Positions 30,720 to 41,645 of a stretch of DNA of 64,000 nt are shown piece after piece. The DNA comes from Pseudomonas sp. S06B 330 (GTDB lineage: Bacteria; Pseudomonadota; Gammaproteobacteria; Pseudomonadales; Pseudomonadaceae). The notes below the pieces were generated by a model. That model had not been told where the DNA came from, did no database searches, and saw nothing but the letters and a program-made list of their open reading frames with translations. The stretch is from positions 1,422,501 through 1,486,500 of the forward strand of contig NZ_CP088149.1 in NCBI RefSeq assembly GCF_002845275.2, read 5' to 3'. How positions within the stretch are numbered: the first letter of the stretch is position 1; every line of letters begins with the position of its first letter. A program made the position numbers and the translations under genes.

Positions 30720-31709
30720 TCAACCCTCGACCAAGTTTTGCGGATTGCCTGCCGCCCAGCGGGTAATGTTGTCCACGGTCGTTGCAGCAATGGCCGCCAG
30801 TGCCTCACGGGTGAGAAACGCCTGGTGGGCGGTAACGATGACGTTGGGGAAGGTCAGCAAGCGCGCCAGCACATCGTCCTGCAGTGGCAGATCGGAGCGG
30901 TCTTCAAAAAACAATTGGGCTTCTTCTTCGTAGACGTCCAGGCCCAGGTAACCCAACTGGCCGTTCTTCAGGGCCTCGATCAACGCTGGGGTGTCGATCA
31001 GCGCACCGCGGCCGGTGTTGATCAACATGGCACCCGGTTGCAAGTCAGCCAGGCTTTTTGGGTTGATGAGGTGGCGCGTCTGTTCCGTCAGCGGGCAGTG
31101 CAGGCTGATGATCTGGGCCTGCCGCAACAGCTCCGGCAGCTCCAGGTAGCGTGCACCCAGTGCCAGCAGTTCGGGGTTAGGGTAGGGGTCGTACGCCAGC
31201 AACTGACAGCCAAAACCGGCCATGATGCGGGCAAAGGCGGCACCGATCTGGCCGGTGCCAACCACCCCGACGGTTTTCCCATGCAGGTCGAAGCCGGTCA
31301 GCCCATGCAGGCTGAAATTACCTTCGCGAGTGCGGTTGTAGGCACGGTGCAAGCGGCGGTTAAGGGCCAGGATCAGGGCCACGGCATGTTCGGCCACGGC
31401 ATGTGGCGAGTAGGCCGGCACCCTGACCACGGCCAGGCCCAGGCGTTTTGCTGTACTGAGGTCCACATGGTTGTAACCGGCCGAGCGCAGGGCGATCAGG
31501 CGCGTGCCGCCAGCGGCCAGGCGCTCGAGCACCGGCGCACTCAAATCGTCGTTGATGAACGGGCAGACCACTTCATGGCCGGTAGCCAACGCTGCGGTGT
31601 CCTCGTTCAAGCGTGCTGGCTGGAAGTGCAGCTCTAGCCCGTGGGGTGCCAGGACGCTGGTAAAACTGTCCTGATCGTAAGTCTGGCTGCTGAAAAACAG
31701 TACGCGCAT
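30720..31709 (-). CDS. ldhA: D-lactate dehydrogenase (fermentative, NAD-dependent)
   Basis: 329 residues from the ATG at 31709. D-2-hydroxyacid dehydrogenase family: NAD-binding VGTGQIG, catalytic Arg in INTGRGALID, Glu in DVYEEE and His in TAHQAFLT. The N-terminus MRVLFFSSQTYDQDSF matches LdhA. Converts pyruvate to D-lactate for anaerobic survival. It lies 64 bases downstream of gacS, as in P. aeruginosa from memory. Confidence 0.94.
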   Translation of the reverse strand: MRVLFFSSQTYDQDSFTSVLAPHGLELHFQPARLNEDTAALATGHEVVCPFINDDLSAPVLERLAAGGTRLIALRSAGYNHVDLSTAKRLGLAVVRVPAYSPHAVAEHAVALILALNRRLHRAYNRTREGNFSLHGLTGFDLHGKTVGVVGTGQIGAAFARIMAGFGCQLLAYDPYPNPELLALGARYLELPELLRQAQIISLHCPLTEQTRHLINPKSLADLQPGAMLINTGRGALIDTPALIEALKNGQLGYLGLDVYEEEAQLFFEDRSDLPLQDDVLARLLTFPNVIVTAHQAFLTREALAAIAATTVDNITRWAAGNPQNLVEG

Positions 31710-31773
31710 GGGATCTTCCTGAGTCGGTTGCGGGGAGTCTAACCACGCCGGCTGTTGATCACGTTGCTTCAGG

Positions 31774-34527
31774 TCAGGCACTTAGGCGCGCCTGGGCGGT
31801 GAGGCGGATAATGGCCCGGTCCAGCTCATCCAGGGCGCGCAGTGCTAGCGGGTCATTCTGTTTGAGCAGGGTTTCACTGCGCTGGCAGGCCGCGCGCAAC
31901 TGCGGTACCCCACAGTAACGTGAGGCGCCGTTGAGGCGATGCACCCGCTCGATCATGCCGTTGCGGTCGGCCGCTTCGCGGGCGGCGCGAATGGCTTCAC
32001 GATCGGCCTCAAGCGACGCCAGCAACATCGCCAGCATATCGGCGGCCAGGTCCGGTTTGCCCGCGGCCAGGCGCAAGCCTTCTTCCGGGTCGAGGACCTT
32101 CAGTTCGCTGCTGTCGGCGATGCGTTCGAGCGCCCGCTCCTGGTGGGGTGCGCCCAGGCTCAGGCCGGTCCACTTGAGCACCACCTGTGCCAGTTGGCGT
32201 TCGCTAATCGGCTTGGTCAGGTAGTCGTCCATGCCGCTATGCAGCAGGGCACGTTTTTCATTGGCCATGGCATGGGCGGTGAGGGCGACAATCGGCAAGG
32301 GCGGGCCGTTTTGGCTGCTTTCCCACTGGCGAATCTGCTCGGTGCATTCGCGACCGTCCATGCCAGGCATCTGCACGTCCATCAGCACCAGGTCGAAGTG
32401 CTCGTCTTGCACCGCCTGGACAGCGGCATAGCCGCTGTCGACCGCCAGTACATCGGCGCCCAGGTCTTCGAGCAAAGTCTGCACCAGCAACAGGTTGGCA
32501 GGGTTGTCGTCGACGCAAAGCACTTTGGGTAGCGGTTGTTCGCTGGCGACTTTGGTTTCACTGAAAGTGCGGCGTGGCTGCACCAGCTCCAGCAAGGCTC
32601 GGCGCAGTTTGCGTGTGCAGGCAGGTTTGGCTTGTAACTGGCTGTGTGCGTTGGGCAGGTACGGATGGTAGAGCGCCTGCTCCGTGGTTGGGCACAGGAC
32701 CAGCGCCTGGCAGTCCAGACGCTGCAATTGCTGAATGTACTGGCCCAAACGCTCAGGAGAGACGCTATCGAGGTTGACCCCCATGACCGCCAGGGTGAAA
32801 GGCTCTCCCGCCATTCGTGCCGCAGCGACCGCATGCAGCAACGGGTCGATCGAGGTGAAACTGGTAACACCCAGGCCGCAATCTTCCAGTTGATGCTCCA
32901 ACGCCTGACGAGCCAACTCATGGGCGTCGACAATCGCTACCCGCCGCTCCACCAGCGATTGCAGTGGCAGGTCCTCGGCATCGTCTCGGGCTCTGGGCAG
33001 ACGCAGACTGACCCAAAACTGCGAGCCTTCGCCCGGGGTGCTATCGACACCGATTTCGCCCCCCATCTGCTCGATCAGGCGTTTGGAGATCACCAGGCCC
33101 AGGCCGGTGCCCCCGGGTTGGCGTGACAGCGAGTTGTCAGCCTGGCTGAATGCCTGAAACAGCGCCCGTACATCCTGGCTGGACAGACCGATGCCGGTGT
33201 CCTGGACACAGATGCGCAGTTGCACGCTGTCGTCGTTCTCTTCTTCGAGCATGGCCCGGGTGACGATGGTGCCTTCGCGGGTGAACTTGATGGCATTGCT
33301 CACCAGGTTGGTGAGAATCTGCTTCAGGCGCAGCGGGTCGCCTACCAGCGACAGGGGCGTGTCGCGATAGACCAGGCTGATTAGCTCCAGCTGTTTGGCG
33401 TGAGCGGCAGGGGCGAGGATGGTCAGGGTGTCCTGGATCAGGTCACGCAAGTTGAACGGAATGCTGTCGAGCACCAGCTTGCCGGCCTCGATCTTGGAGA
33501 AGTCGAGAATCTCGTTAATGATCCCCAGCAGACTGCTGGCGGATTTTTCGATGGTGCCCAGGTAATCGAGCTGGCGCGGAGTCAGCTCGCTTTTTTGCAA
33601 CAGGTGCGTAAAGCCGAGGATGCCATTGAGCGGCGTACGGATCTCATGGCTCATGTTGGCCAGGAACTCAGACTTGATCCGGCTGGCCTCCAGCGCCTCC
33701 TTGCGTGCCATATCCAGCTCAATGTTCTGGATTTCAATGGTCTCCAGGTTCTGACGTACGTCTTCTGTTGCCTGGTCGATGCTGTGCTGCAGTTCTTCGT
33801 GGGCGCCTTGCAGGGTTTCGGCCATGCGATTGATGCCAGCGGCCAGCTCATCCATCTCATGGCTACCCATTACCGGCAGGCGTTCTTCCAGGTTACCGTC
33901 CTTGAGTTGGGTCACAGCATGCTTGATCTGGCTGATCGGGCCATTGATCGTGCGGGTCATGCGCAGGGCCAGCAGGGCGGTAGCAAGCATGCCGAAAAAA
34001 ATCAGCAGCAGGCTGGTGAACAGGCTGCGGTAACCGCGTAACAGCGTGCCGTCGTGGGACAGCTCGATTTCTACCCAGCCGAGCAGGCGATCGGCTTCGC
34101 CCAGGATGCGTTCGCCCGCCAGGTCACGGTGATGGCCGAACACCGGTAGCAAGTAACGGGTGGCGTCTTGACCGGTGCGCTGGAGCAATTCAGTACCGCC
34201 GCCAGCAGGTGCCTGATTGAGCATGCTCGGGCCGGCATGGGCCAGGTTATTGCGCTCCGGGCCGAGAAACGCCACAGCACGTACATCTGACTGTTCCAGG
34301 GCCTGGGCGGCGATGCGCTCCAGTTGCGCCGGGTCGTGGCGCACCAACGCCGGGGCGACCAAAGGCGCCAGCTGTTCGGCAATCATCTTGCCGCGTTGCA
34401 ACAGTTGAGTCTGCAGCTCGTTCTGCTGCAGCCAGGTGAAATAGCTGCCCAATACCAGTGCCATCAACCCGGCAGGCACTAAGGCCAGCAGCAACACTCG
34501 GCTGCGGATTCCCAAACGATTCAGCAC
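31774..34527 (-). CDS. gacS: Hybrid sensor kinase GacS
   Basis: 917 residues from a GTG at 34527 with AGGAGA upstream; a longer ATG frame would add 33 atypical residues. TM1 ~10-30, a periplasmic loop to ~165, TM2 ~170-190, HAMP, then HisKA with phospho-acceptor His294 in [12 protein letters not shown] (the residue number reported for P. fluorescens GacS). HATPase has G2 [11 protein letters not shown]. The receiver has [14 protein letters not shown], and the HPt domain [12 protein letters not shown]. It controls GacA and, through RsmY/RsmZ, secondary metabolism and biofilm. No GacA or Rsm RNA gene is in the window. Confidence 0.97.
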   Translation of the reverse strand: MLNRLGIRSRVLLLALVPAGLMALVLGSYFTWLQQNELQTQLLQRGKMIAEQLAPLVAPALVRHDPAQLERIAAQALEQSDVRAVAFLGPERNNLAHAGPSMLNQAPAGGGTELLQRTGQDATRYLLPVFGHHRDLAGERILGEADRLLGWVEIELSHDGTLLRGYRSLFTSLLLIFFGMLATALLALRMTRTINGPISQIKHAVTQLKDGNLEERLPVMGSHEMDELAAGINRMAETLQGAHEELQHSIDQATEDVRQNLETIEIQNIELDMARKEALEASRIKSEFLANMSHEIRTPLNGILGFTHLLQKSELTPRQLDYLGTIEKSASSLLGIINEILDFSKIEAGKLVLDSIPFNLRDLIQDTLTILAPAAHAKQLELISLVYRDTPLSLVGDPLRLKQILTNLVSNAIKFTREGTIVTRAMLEEENDDSVQLRICVQDTGIGLSSQDVRALFQAFSQADNSLSRQPGGTGLGLVISKRLIEQMGGEIGVDSTPGEGSQFWVSLRLPRARDDAEDLPLQSLVERRVAIVDAHELARQALEHQLEDCGLGVTSFTSIDPLLHAVAAARMAGEPFTLAVMGVNLDSVSPERLGQYIQQLQRLDCQALVLCPTTEQALYHPYLPNAHSQLQAKPACTRKLRRALLELVQPRRTFSETKVASEQPLPKVLCVDDNPANLLLVQTLLEDLGADVLAVDSGYAAVQAVQDEHFDLVLMDVQMPGMDGRECTEQIRQWESSQNGPPLPIVALTAHAMANEKRALLHSGMDDYLTKPISERQLAQVVLKWTGLSLGAPHQERALERIADSSELKVLDPEEGLRLAAGKPDLAADMLAMLLASLEADREAIRAAREAADRNGMIERVHRLNGASRYCGVPQLRAACQRSETLLKQNDPLALRALDELDRAIIRLTAQARLSA

Positions 34528-34744
34528 GCAACTCTCCTGTGCCTGGCAAGTGCTGTAGGTCGCCGTCAGTGCGAGCTGACGGATCAAGTCGGAAAAGTAC
34601 CGCGCCTTCCCGCGCAATGCACTCATTTGTATCTACTTTTAACGTAGGCGAAATCTCCGGAGGTGTACCGACCAGCACTTGCAGGTTGCCTGCACACAGC
34701 AATTACTCAATAATCGCGTAACTGAGAATTGCTAGCACCCGCCA

Positions 34745-35461
34745 ATGAATCCCGTAGCTATTAGCGAATCAAGCATACTTGCCATCGAGGATGATCCCGT
34801 CCTGGGCGCCCACCTGCACGAAGCCCTCCTGCGTGGCGGTTTCAAGGTCACCTGGTGCAAGAATGGTCGTGAGGGTTTGGAGGTTGCTCGCGCGTCGCGT
34901 TTCGATGTGGTCTTGATGGATATCCTGCTGCCGGGGCTAAACGGCCTGGATGTGCTGGCACAGTTGCGCGAAAGCAGCTCGACGCCGGTGATCATGATGT
35001 CTGCCCTAGGCGCCGAAGCTGACCGCATCAGTGGCTTTCAGCGCGGCGCCGATGACTACCTGCCCAAGCCGTTCAGTATGGCTGAACTACAGGTGCGCAT
35101 CGAAGCGATCCTGCGGCGGGTGGCATTGGAGCGTCGGCGCCAGGAGCCACCTGCAGTGGCCAGCGGCGCCCTGCAGTTTGACGAGCAACTGTGTGATGTC
35201 TGCTGTGGCGAGCACTGGGCGGGGCTGACCTTGAGCGAGTATCGCTTGCTCGACATTTTGCACCGCAGCCATGAAGAGGTGCTCAGCAAAGCCTTCCTTT
35301 ATCAGCAGGTGCTGCAGCGTGGGTATGCTCGCCATGACCGCAGCCTGGACATGCATGTCAGTCAGATCCGGCGCAAGCTCAAGAGCATCGGTTACCAGGA
35401 GCGTGAAGTGCGCACTGTGTGGGGTAAGGGCTACGTGCTCAGTGCCACTGAGGTTCACTGA
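34745..35461 (+). CDS. OmpR-family response regulator (PirR-like)
   Basis: 238 residues. Receiver domain: IEDDP, phospho-Asp in DVVLMDILLPGLNG, MSALG, and Lys in DDYLPKPFS. The winged helix includes LTLSEYRLLDILHRSHEEVLSK, HVSQIRRKLK and VWGKGYVLS. It is divergent from gacS across 217 bases, the position of pirR in P. aeruginosa. There it regulates the ferric-enterobactin receptor pirA, which is absent here. One base separates its stop from the sensor GTG. Confidence 0.92.
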   Translation: MNPVAISESSILAIEDDPVLGAHLHEALLRGGFKVTWCKNGREGLEVARASRFDVVLMDILLPGLNGLDVLAQLRESSSTPVIMMSALGAEADRISGFQRGADDYLPKPFSMAELQVRIEAILRRVALERRRQEPPAVASGALQFDEQLCDVCCGEHWAGLTLSEYRLLDILHRSHEEVLSKAFLYQQVLQRGYARHDRSLDMHVSQIRRKLKSIGYQEREVRTVWGKGYVLSATEVH

Positions 35462-35462
35462 A

Positions 35463-36827
35463 GTGCCCAATCGACACTCATTGTTCTGGAAGCTGGCGAT
35501 TCTGTTGGTGGGTTTCTGCCTATTGATGATCGGCCTGAGCTGGAGTTGGGGTCGGCACATGGAGACCCAGAACGCCTACCTGTCCAAAGAGGCGCGGGCT
35601 ACTTTGATCGGTTATGCCGCCGAGGCCGAAAAGGCCTGGGAGCAGGGCGGGCGGGCCGGTGTCGATGCCTGGCTGGCTGAGATGGCCAGCAAGGAAAGTA
35701 CCTGGATGAGTGTGCTGGGTGAAGACCTGCAGTCGTTGAGCAGCACCCCCCTGACACCTGAGCAAAGTCGCAAGGTCACCTTTCTGCGGGGCATCGACTG
35801 GCCTGTCAGCCGACGGGTGATCGGTTTGCCATGGATGCGCGTGCCGTTTGTGGAGCATCCAGAGCAGGGGCTGTTGGTGATCGAGTTGCCAGAGCGCCTG
35901 ATGCCCGGACAGTACCGTCTGTTCTGGCAGTTCATGACCAATGGCGTCATTCCTGGCGTGTTCACGCTGCTGCTGTGTGTAGGCCTCTACCGCATGCTGA
36001 TTATGCCCTTGATCCAGTTGCGCGAGCAGGCCAATGCCTGGCGTGCGGATCAGCTGTCGGCGCGGGTGGCCAGCAGTACCACCAGTCGCCAGGACGAGTT
36101 GGGCGAACTGGGGCGTGCCTTCGATGACATGGCTGAGCGCCTGCAAGGCACGGTCGCCTTGCAGCAGCAATTGCTGCGCGACCTGTCGCATGAACTGCGT
36201 ACCCCCCTGAGCCGCCTGCGTGTGGCCTGCGAAGGTGACGCTGATGCTGCGCAGTTGCGCGAACGCCTGGGCCGTGAAGTCGACTGCATGCAGCGGCTGG
36301 TGGAGGATGCCTTGCAACTGGCCTGGCTCGATACTGAGCGGGCGCCGTTAAGCAAGGAGCCGATCCAGGTTCAGGCCCTGTGGGAAATGCTCGCCGAGGA
36401 TGCCTGCTTTGAAAGCACCTGGCCGTCGACGCAATTGCAGTGCGACTTGGACGCTGCCTGCTGGGTGCAGGGCAACCTCAATAGCCTGGCCCAGGCGCTG
36501 GAGAACATTCTGCGCAATGCCATTCGGCACTCGCCAGGCACAGGCGTGATCCGCTTGGGCGGGCGCCGCCAGGGCGAACACTGGCTGTTGTGGCTGGAGG
36601 ACCAGGGCGGCGGTATTGCCGAAGCCGACCTTGAGCGCATCTTTGCGCCGTTTACCCGGCTGGATGGTTCGCGTCCAGGGGACGGTGGTTTTGGCCTGGG
36701 CTTGAGCATTGCGCGCAATGCCATCGTCCGCCAAGGCGGGCGCTTGTGGGCGCAAAACACTGGCCAGGGCTTGCGCCTGAATATGCAGTTGCCGGTGGCA
36801 ACTGGCGCTTTAAGCTACAAGCCATAA
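35463..36827 (+). CDS. Sensor histidine kinase (PirS-like)
   Basis: 454 residues from the GTG at 35463, 1 base after the regulator's stop. The open frame extends back inside the regulator gene, but that part is out of character. TM1 at ~8-28, a short periplasmic domain to ~150, TM2 ~158-180, HAMP, H-box DLSHELRTPLSRLRV (~242), N-box NILRNAIRHSP, G1 EDQGGGI, G2 GGFGLGLSIARNA. All boxes intact. Signal unknown; in P. aeruginosa the pair responds to siderophore supply. Confidence 0.9.
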   Translation: MPNRHSLFWKLAILLVGFCLLMIGLSWSWGRHMETQNAYLSKEARATLIGYAAEAEKAWEQGGRAGVDAWLAEMASKESTWMSVLGEDLQSLSSTPLTPEQSRKVTFLRGIDWPVSRRVIGLPWMRVPFVEHPEQGLLVIELPERLMPGQYRLFWQFMTNGVIPGVFTLLLCVGLYRMLIMPLIQLREQANAWRADQLSARVASSTTSRQDELGELGRAFDDMAERLQGTVALQQQLLRDLSHELRTPLSRLRVACEGDADAAQLRERLGREVDCMQRLVEDALQLAWLDTERAPLSKEPIQVQALWEMLAEDACFESTWPSTQLQCDLDAACWVQGNLNSLAQALENILRNAIRHSPGTGVIRLGGRRQGEHWLLWLEDQGGGIAEADLERIFAPFTRLDGSRPGDGGFGLGLSIARNAIVRQGGRLWAQNTGQGLRLNMQLPVATGALSYKP

Positions 36828-36879
36828 GCTGCAAGAGCAGACATCGCTTGCAGCTTGCTACTTATAGCTTGCAGCTATA
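36824..36879. repeat. AAGCTGCAAG-type repeats (probable terminator)
   Basis: AAGCTGCAAG (36826-36835) pairs with CTTGCAGCTT (36847-36856). A second hairpin TATAGCT-TGC-AGCTATA spans 36863-36879. The AAGCTNCAAGC repeat type is one I recall scattered after Pseudomonas genes. It lies right after the sensor gene. Confidence 0.6.
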
Positions 36880-36961
36880 ACACCCACACATTGCGTGATA
36901 TGGGCAAGGCTCGTTTGCCGGTATGATAGGCGCCCCCGCAGCCTGGATTGCGAACTACGCC

Positions 36962-37864
36962 ATGACCTTGCAGTATCTAACCATCGCCGATTGCGTCGGC
37001 AACACGCCTTTGGTCCGCCTGCAACGCATGGGCGGTGAGACCAGCAACACTCTCCTGCTCAAGCTTGAAGGCAATAACCCGGCGGGTTCGGTCAAAGACC
37101 GGCCGGCGTTGTCGATGATCAGCCACGCCGAATTGCGCGGCCAGATCAAGCCAGGCGACACCCTGATCGAAGCGACGTCGGGCAACACCGGAATCGCCTT
37201 GGCCATGGCGGCGGCGATCAAGGGTTACAAGATGATCCTGATCATGCCTGACAACTCCAGTGCTGAACGCAAGGCAGCCATGACGGCCTATGGCGCCGAG
37301 CTGATCCTGGTCAGCAAAGAAGAAGGCATGGAGGGCGCTCGCGACCTGGCCGACCGGCTGCAGGCCGAAGGCCGTGGCCTGGTGCTCGACCAGTTCGGCA
37401 ACGGTGACAATCCCGAAGCCCACTATGCCAGCACCGGCCCCGAGATCTGGCAGCAGACGCACGGCACCATCACCCATTTCGTCAGCTCCATGGGTACCAC
37501 CGGCACTATCATGGGTTGCTCGCGGTACTTGAAGGAGCAAAACCCTGCGGTGCAGATTGTTGGCTTGCAACCGATGGAAGGCTCGGCGATCCCTGGCATT
37601 CGTCGCTGGCCAGAGGAATACCTGCCAAAGATTTACCAATCGGATCGCGTGGATCGCGTGGTCGACATGTCTCAGCATGAAGCCGAAGAGACCACCCGCC
37701 GTTTGGCCCGCGAAGAGGGCATTTTCTGCGGTGTGTCCTCGGGTGGTGCAGTGGCGGCCATGTTGCGCTTGTCCCGCGAGCTGGAAAACGCCGTGATCGT
37801 GGCAATCATTTGTGACCGTGGCGACCGTTATCTGTCGACCGGCATTTTCGACGCGGCGAACTGA
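36962..37864 (+). CDS. cysM: Cysteine synthase B
   Basis: 300 residues from the ATG at 36962; an upstream in-frame ATG adds 13 residues without support. PLP fold type II: Lys in [11 protein letters not shown] binds the cofactor, SGNTGIALA binds substrate, and GTTGTIMG is the phosphate loop. Makes cysteine from O-acetylserine with sulfide or thiosulfate. Its TGA shares one base with the next gene's ATG (TGATG). Confidence 0.96.
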   Translation: MTLQYLTIADCVGNTPLVRLQRMGGETSNTLLLKLEGNNPAGSVKDRPALSMISHAELRGQIKPGDTLIEATSGNTGIALAMAAAIKGYKMILIMPDNSSAERKAAMTAYGAELILVSKEEGMEGARDLADRLQAEGRGLVLDQFGNGDNPEAHYASTGPEIWQQTHGTITHFVSSMGTTGTIMGCSRYLKEQNPAVQIVGLQPMEGSAIPGIRRWPEEYLPKIYQSDRVDRVVDMSQHEAEETTRRLAREEGIFCGVSSGGAVAAMLRLSRELENAVIVAIICDRGDRYLSTGIFDAAN

Positions 37865-39222
37865 TGTCCAAAAGTAAACGCAACAGCGGCCTGCGCTTTC
37901 AGCCGGCCGGCGGCAGCCGTGCACCGCAGATCCCTACCGGCAAAAAACAACGCCTGCACATTGAGCGCTTGGCGGGGGATGGGCGTGGTATCGCCTTTGT
38001 TGAGGGGCGTACCTGGTTTGTCAGTGGCGCGCTGGCAGGCGAAGAGGTCGAAGCACGGGTGCTCAATGCCCACGGCAAAGTGGTCGAAGCACGCCTCGAA
38101 CGGGTCTTCAGCGCTAGCCCAGAGCGTCGTGCGGCACCTTGCAAACATTACGCCCGCTGTGGTGGCTGCAACCTGCAACACCTGCCTCATGCTGAGCAGT
38201 TGGCACTCAAGCAGCGCCTGCTGGCCGAACAGCTGCAACGGGTCGCCGGAGTGGTGCCTGAGCGCTGGGCTGCTCCGCTGACTGGACCGGAATTTGGTTA
38301 TCGGCGCCGTGCCCGGGTGGCGGTGCGTTGGGATAACAAAGCCAAGCAACTTGAAGTCGGTTTCCGCGCCGAAGCCAGCCAGGACATCGTCGCCATCGAA
38401 GAGTGCCCCGTACTGGTACAACCCTTGCAGTCGATCATGCGTCATCTGCCATTACTCTTGCAGAGCTTGAGCAAGCCGCAGGTGGTGGGCCATGTCGAGT
38501 TGTTCAGCGGCACGGCGCTGGCGTTGTTGCTGCGTCACACCGCGCCGTTGGCGGAGGGCGACCAGGCGCGCTTGCAGGCGTTCTGCACTGAAGCTGGTGT
38601 GCAGCTGTGGTTGCAAGGCGAGGGTGAACCTTATGCAGTGGATGCGGGTCAGACCCTCGGATTTGCTCTGGCCCCCTGGGGCCTGGAGCTGGCGTACCGG
38701 CCGGGAGATTTCGTTCAGGTCAACGCCGAGGTCAACACGGCGATGATCGAGCAGGCACTGGCCTGGTTGGCCCCGCAAGCCGATGAACGCGTGCTTGACC
38801 TGTTCTGCGGCCTGGGCAATTTTGCTCTGCCGCTGGCCCGGCAGGCGCGTGAAGTCGTCGCGGTGGAAGGTGTACAGGCAATGGTCGAGCGAGCAGCGGC
38901 CAATGCTCGAAGCAACAATTTGCATAACACGCAGTTTTTTCAGGCCGATTTATCGCAGCCATTGTCAGCCTCCGGCTGGGCCGTTGGAGGCTTTTCTGCG
39001 GTACTCTTGGATCCACCGCGAGACGGTGCTTACGAGGTGGTGCGAAAAATTGCAGACCTCGGAGCAAAACGTCTGGTGTATGTATCGTGCAACCCGGCAA
39101 CCTTGGCCCGTGACACGCTCGAGCTGGTCAGGCAGGGTTACCGGTTAAAATGTGCCGGGATTCTCGACATGTTTCCTCAGACGGCGCATGTCGAAGCCAT
39201 GGCGTTATTCGAAGCGGGCTAG
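37864..39222 (+). CDS. rlmD: 23S rRNA (uracil-1939-C5)-methyltransferase
   Basis: 452 residues. TRAM domain ~30-85 ([21 protein letters not shown]). The Fe-S ligands are in [14 protein letters not shown], as in RumA/RlmD. The SAM methyltransferase domain has [15 protein letters not shown], the substrate motif DPPRDGA, and the catalytic Cys in [12 protein letters not shown]. Translationally coupled to cysM, with relA 99 bases after. Confidence 0.96.
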   Translation: MSKSKRNSGLRFQPAGGSRAPQIPTGKKQRLHIERLAGDGRGIAFVEGRTWFVSGALAGEEVEARVLNAHGKVVEARLERVFSASPERRAAPCKHYARCGGCNLQHLPHAEQLALKQRLLAEQLQRVAGVVPERWAAPLTGPEFGYRRRARVAVRWDNKAKQLEVGFRAEASQDIVAIEECPVLVQPLQSIMRHLPLLLQSLSKPQVVGHVELFSGTALALLLRHTAPLAEGDQARLQAFCTEAGVQLWLQGEGEPYAVDAGQTLGFALAPWGLELAYRPGDFVQVNAEVNTAMIEQALAWLAPQADERVLDLFCGLGNFALPLARQAREVVAVEGVQAMVERAAANARSNNLHNTQFFQADLSQPLSASGWAVGGFSAVLLDPPRDGAYEVVRKIADLGAKRLVYVSCNPATLARDTLELVRQGYRLKCAGILDMFPQTAHVEAMALFEAG

Positions 39223-39321
39223 CGGTACTGGCGCGTTGGGCGCTGCACCTTGGGTCCGGCAGGGGCAGCACCAGTGATTTCAAGCGCATCGCGAATGCGC
39301 TGTAGGGAAAGGTAAACAAAG

Positions 39322-41562
39322 ATGGTACAGGTGAGAGTGCACCAGCCGGTCAACACCGACGGCAGTATCAATCTCGAAGCATGGCTGGATCATGTGGTGA
39401 GCGTCGACCTGGCGCTGGACCGCGAAGCCCTAAAAGAGGCTTGCGAGTTCGCCCAGGAAATCGAGAAAAAGGGTAACCCGGCCAAGCATTCCTGGGCCGA
39501 TGGCACCTCCAGTTTCCAGGCCGGCCTGGAAATCGCCGAAATCCTCGCCGACCTCAAGCTCGACCAGGATTCGCTGGTGGCGGCGGTGATCTACCGCGCC
39601 GTGCGCGAAGGCAAAGTGACCCTGGCTGAAGTCGGCCAGCGCTTTGGCCCGGTGGTCTCCAAGTTGATTGACGGTGTGCTGCGCATGGCCGCCATCAGCG
39701 CCAGCCTCAGCCCCCGCCAGTCGCTGGTGCTGGGCTCTCAGGCGCAGGTCGAAAACCTGCGTAAGATGCTCGTGGCCATGGTTGATGACGTGCGCGTGGC
39801 GCTGATCAAGCTAGCCGAGCGAACCTGTGCGATCCGTGCGGTCAAAGGCGCCGACGACGAGAAGCGTCACCGCGTTGCTCGCGAAGTGTTCGACATTTAC
39901 GCACCGCTGGCGCATCGCCTGGGTATCGGTCACATCAAGTGGGAACTGGAAGACCTGTCCTTCCGTTACCTTGAGCCGGATCAGTACAAGCAGATCGCCA
40001 AGCTTCTGCATGAGCGGCGCCTGGACCGTGAACGCTTCATCAGCGATGTGATGAACCAGCTGCAGAACGAATTGCTGGCCACCGGGGTCAAGGCAGACAT
40101 CAGTGGCCGGGCCAAACACATCTATTCGATCTGGCGCAAAATGCAGCGCAAAGGCCTGGAGTTCAGCCAGATCTATGACGTGCGTGCGGTGCGTGTGCTG
40201 GTCCCGGAAATGCGCGACTGCTACACCGCGCTGGGGATCGTCCACACACTCTGGCGGCACATCCCCAAAGAGTTCGACGACTACATCGCCAACCCCAAGG
40301 AAAACGGCTACCGCTCCCTGCACACCGCGGTGATCGGCCCCGAGGGCAAGGTGCTTGAGGTGCAGATCCGTACCCATGCCATGCACGAAGAAGCCGAGCT
40401 TGGCGTCTGTGCGCACTGGCGTTACAAGGGCACTGACGTCAAATCCAGCTCCAACCACTACGAAGAGAAAATCTCCTGGTTGCGTCAGGTGCTGGAGTGG
40501 CATGAAGAGCTGGGTGACATCGGTGGCCTGGCTGAACAGCTGCGCGTTGATATCGAGCCGGACCGGGTCTATGTCTTCACTCCGGACGGGCACGCCATCG
40601 ACCTGCCCAAAGGCGCGACGCCGCTGGACTTCGCCTATCGGGTGCATACCGAGATCGGCCACAACTGCCGCGGTGCGAAGATCAATGGGCGGATCGTGCC
40701 GCTCAACTACAGCCTGCAGACAGGCGAACAGGTCGAGATCATCACCAGCAAGCACGGCAATCCGAGCCGCGACTGGCTGAACTCGAACCTGGGCTATGTC
40801 ACCACCTCACGGGCGCGGGCCAAGATCGTTCACTGGTTCAAGCTGCAGGCACGCGATCAGAACGTCGCTGCCGGCAAGACCCTGCTCGAACGTGAGCTCA
40901 ACCGCCTGGGCTTGCCCCAAGTGGACTTCGAACGCCTGGCGGAAAAGGCCAACCTCAAGGCTGCCGAGGACATGTTCGCCTCCCTGGGGGCTGGCGACCT
41001 GCGCCTGGCGCACCTGGTCAACGCCGCCCAGCAACTGGTCGAACCGGAGCGCAGCGGGCACGTTGAGTTGGTACCGCGCAAAGCCACGGGTTACAAGCCG
41101 GGCAAGCGCGGCGATATCCAGATTCAAGGGGTCGGCAACCTGCTCACGCAAATGGCCGGCTGCTGCCAGCCGTTGCCGGGCGATGCGATCGTCGGCTACA
41201 TCACGGTCGGTCGCGGGGTGACCATTCACCGTCAGGATTGCGCTTCGGTGCTGCAACTGGCCGGCCGTGAGCCAGAGCGGATCATCCAGGTCAGTTGGGG
41301 GCCGGTGCCGGTACAAACCTACCCGGTGGATATCATCATTCGTGCCTACGATCGTCCGGGTTTGCTGCGTGACGTCTCCCAGGTGCTGCTCAACGAGCGC
41401 ATCAACGTTCTGGCGGTCAATACTCGCTCGAACAAGGAAGACAACACCGCGCTGATGTCGTTGACCATCGAGATTCCTGGCCTGGACGCCCTTGGGCGGT
41501 TGCTGGGGCGGATTTCGCAGTTGCCGAATATCATCGAGACGCGGCGTAATCGAACGCCTTGA
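39322..41562 (+). CDS. relA: GTP diphosphokinase RelA
   Basis: 746 residues. Order: a degenerate hydrolase-like domain (~40-190) without the HD pair, as in monofunctional RelA; synthetase domain (~240-360) with YSIWRKMQRKG and KENGYRSLHT; TGS (~400-460; VFTPDGHAIDLP); a zinc-finger-type region with AGCCQPLPGD and HRQDC; ACT at the end (DRPGLLRDVSQVL). Makes (p)ppGpp on starved ribosomes. ATG follows AGGGAAAGG. Confidence 0.96.
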   Translation: MVQVRVHQPVNTDGSINLEAWLDHVVSVDLALDREALKEACEFAQEIEKKGNPAKHSWADGTSSFQAGLEIAEILADLKLDQDSLVAAVIYRAVREGKVTLAEVGQRFGPVVSKLIDGVLRMAAISASLSPRQSLVLGSQAQVENLRKMLVAMVDDVRVALIKLAERTCAIRAVKGADDEKRHRVAREVFDIYAPLAHRLGIGHIKWELEDLSFRYLEPDQYKQIAKLLHERRLDRERFISDVMNQLQNELLATGVKADISGRAKHIYSIWRKMQRKGLEFSQIYDVRAVRVLVPEMRDCYTALGIVHTLWRHIPKEFDDYIANPKENGYRSLHTAVIGPEGKVLEVQIRTHAMHEEAELGVCAHWRYKGTDVKSSSNHYEEKISWLRQVLEWHEELGDIGGLAEQLRVDIEPDRVYVFTPDGHAIDLPKGATPLDFAYRVHTEIGHNCRGAKINGRIVPLNYSLQTGEQVEIITSKHGNPSRDWLNSNLGYVTTSRARAKIVHWFKLQARDQNVAAGKTLLERELNRLGLPQVDFERLAEKANLKAAEDMFASLGAGDLRLAHLVNAAQQLVEPERSGHVELVPRKATGYKPGKRGDIQIQGVGNLLTQMAGCCQPLPGDAIVGYITVGRGVTIHRQDCASVLQLAGREPERIIQVSWGPVPVQTYPVDIIIRAYDRPGLLRDVSQVLLNERINVLAVNTRSNKEDNTALMSLTIEIPGLDALGRLLGRISQLPNIIETRRNRTP

Positions 41563-41572
41563 GGTCACGTTG

Positions 41573-41620
41573 CTGGCAATGCCGGCTCCCACAGAAATTT
41601 GATGGGGCTGGTATTGCCAG
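41573..41620. repeat. REP-type partial copy
   Basis: CTGGCAATGCCGGCTCCCACAG with a weaker returning arm GGGGCTGGTATTGCCAG; the outer 8 bp pair perfectly. It lies between relA and mazG. Confidence 0.65.
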
Positions 41621-41645
41621 TGATGACATGCACAGAGATCACACG

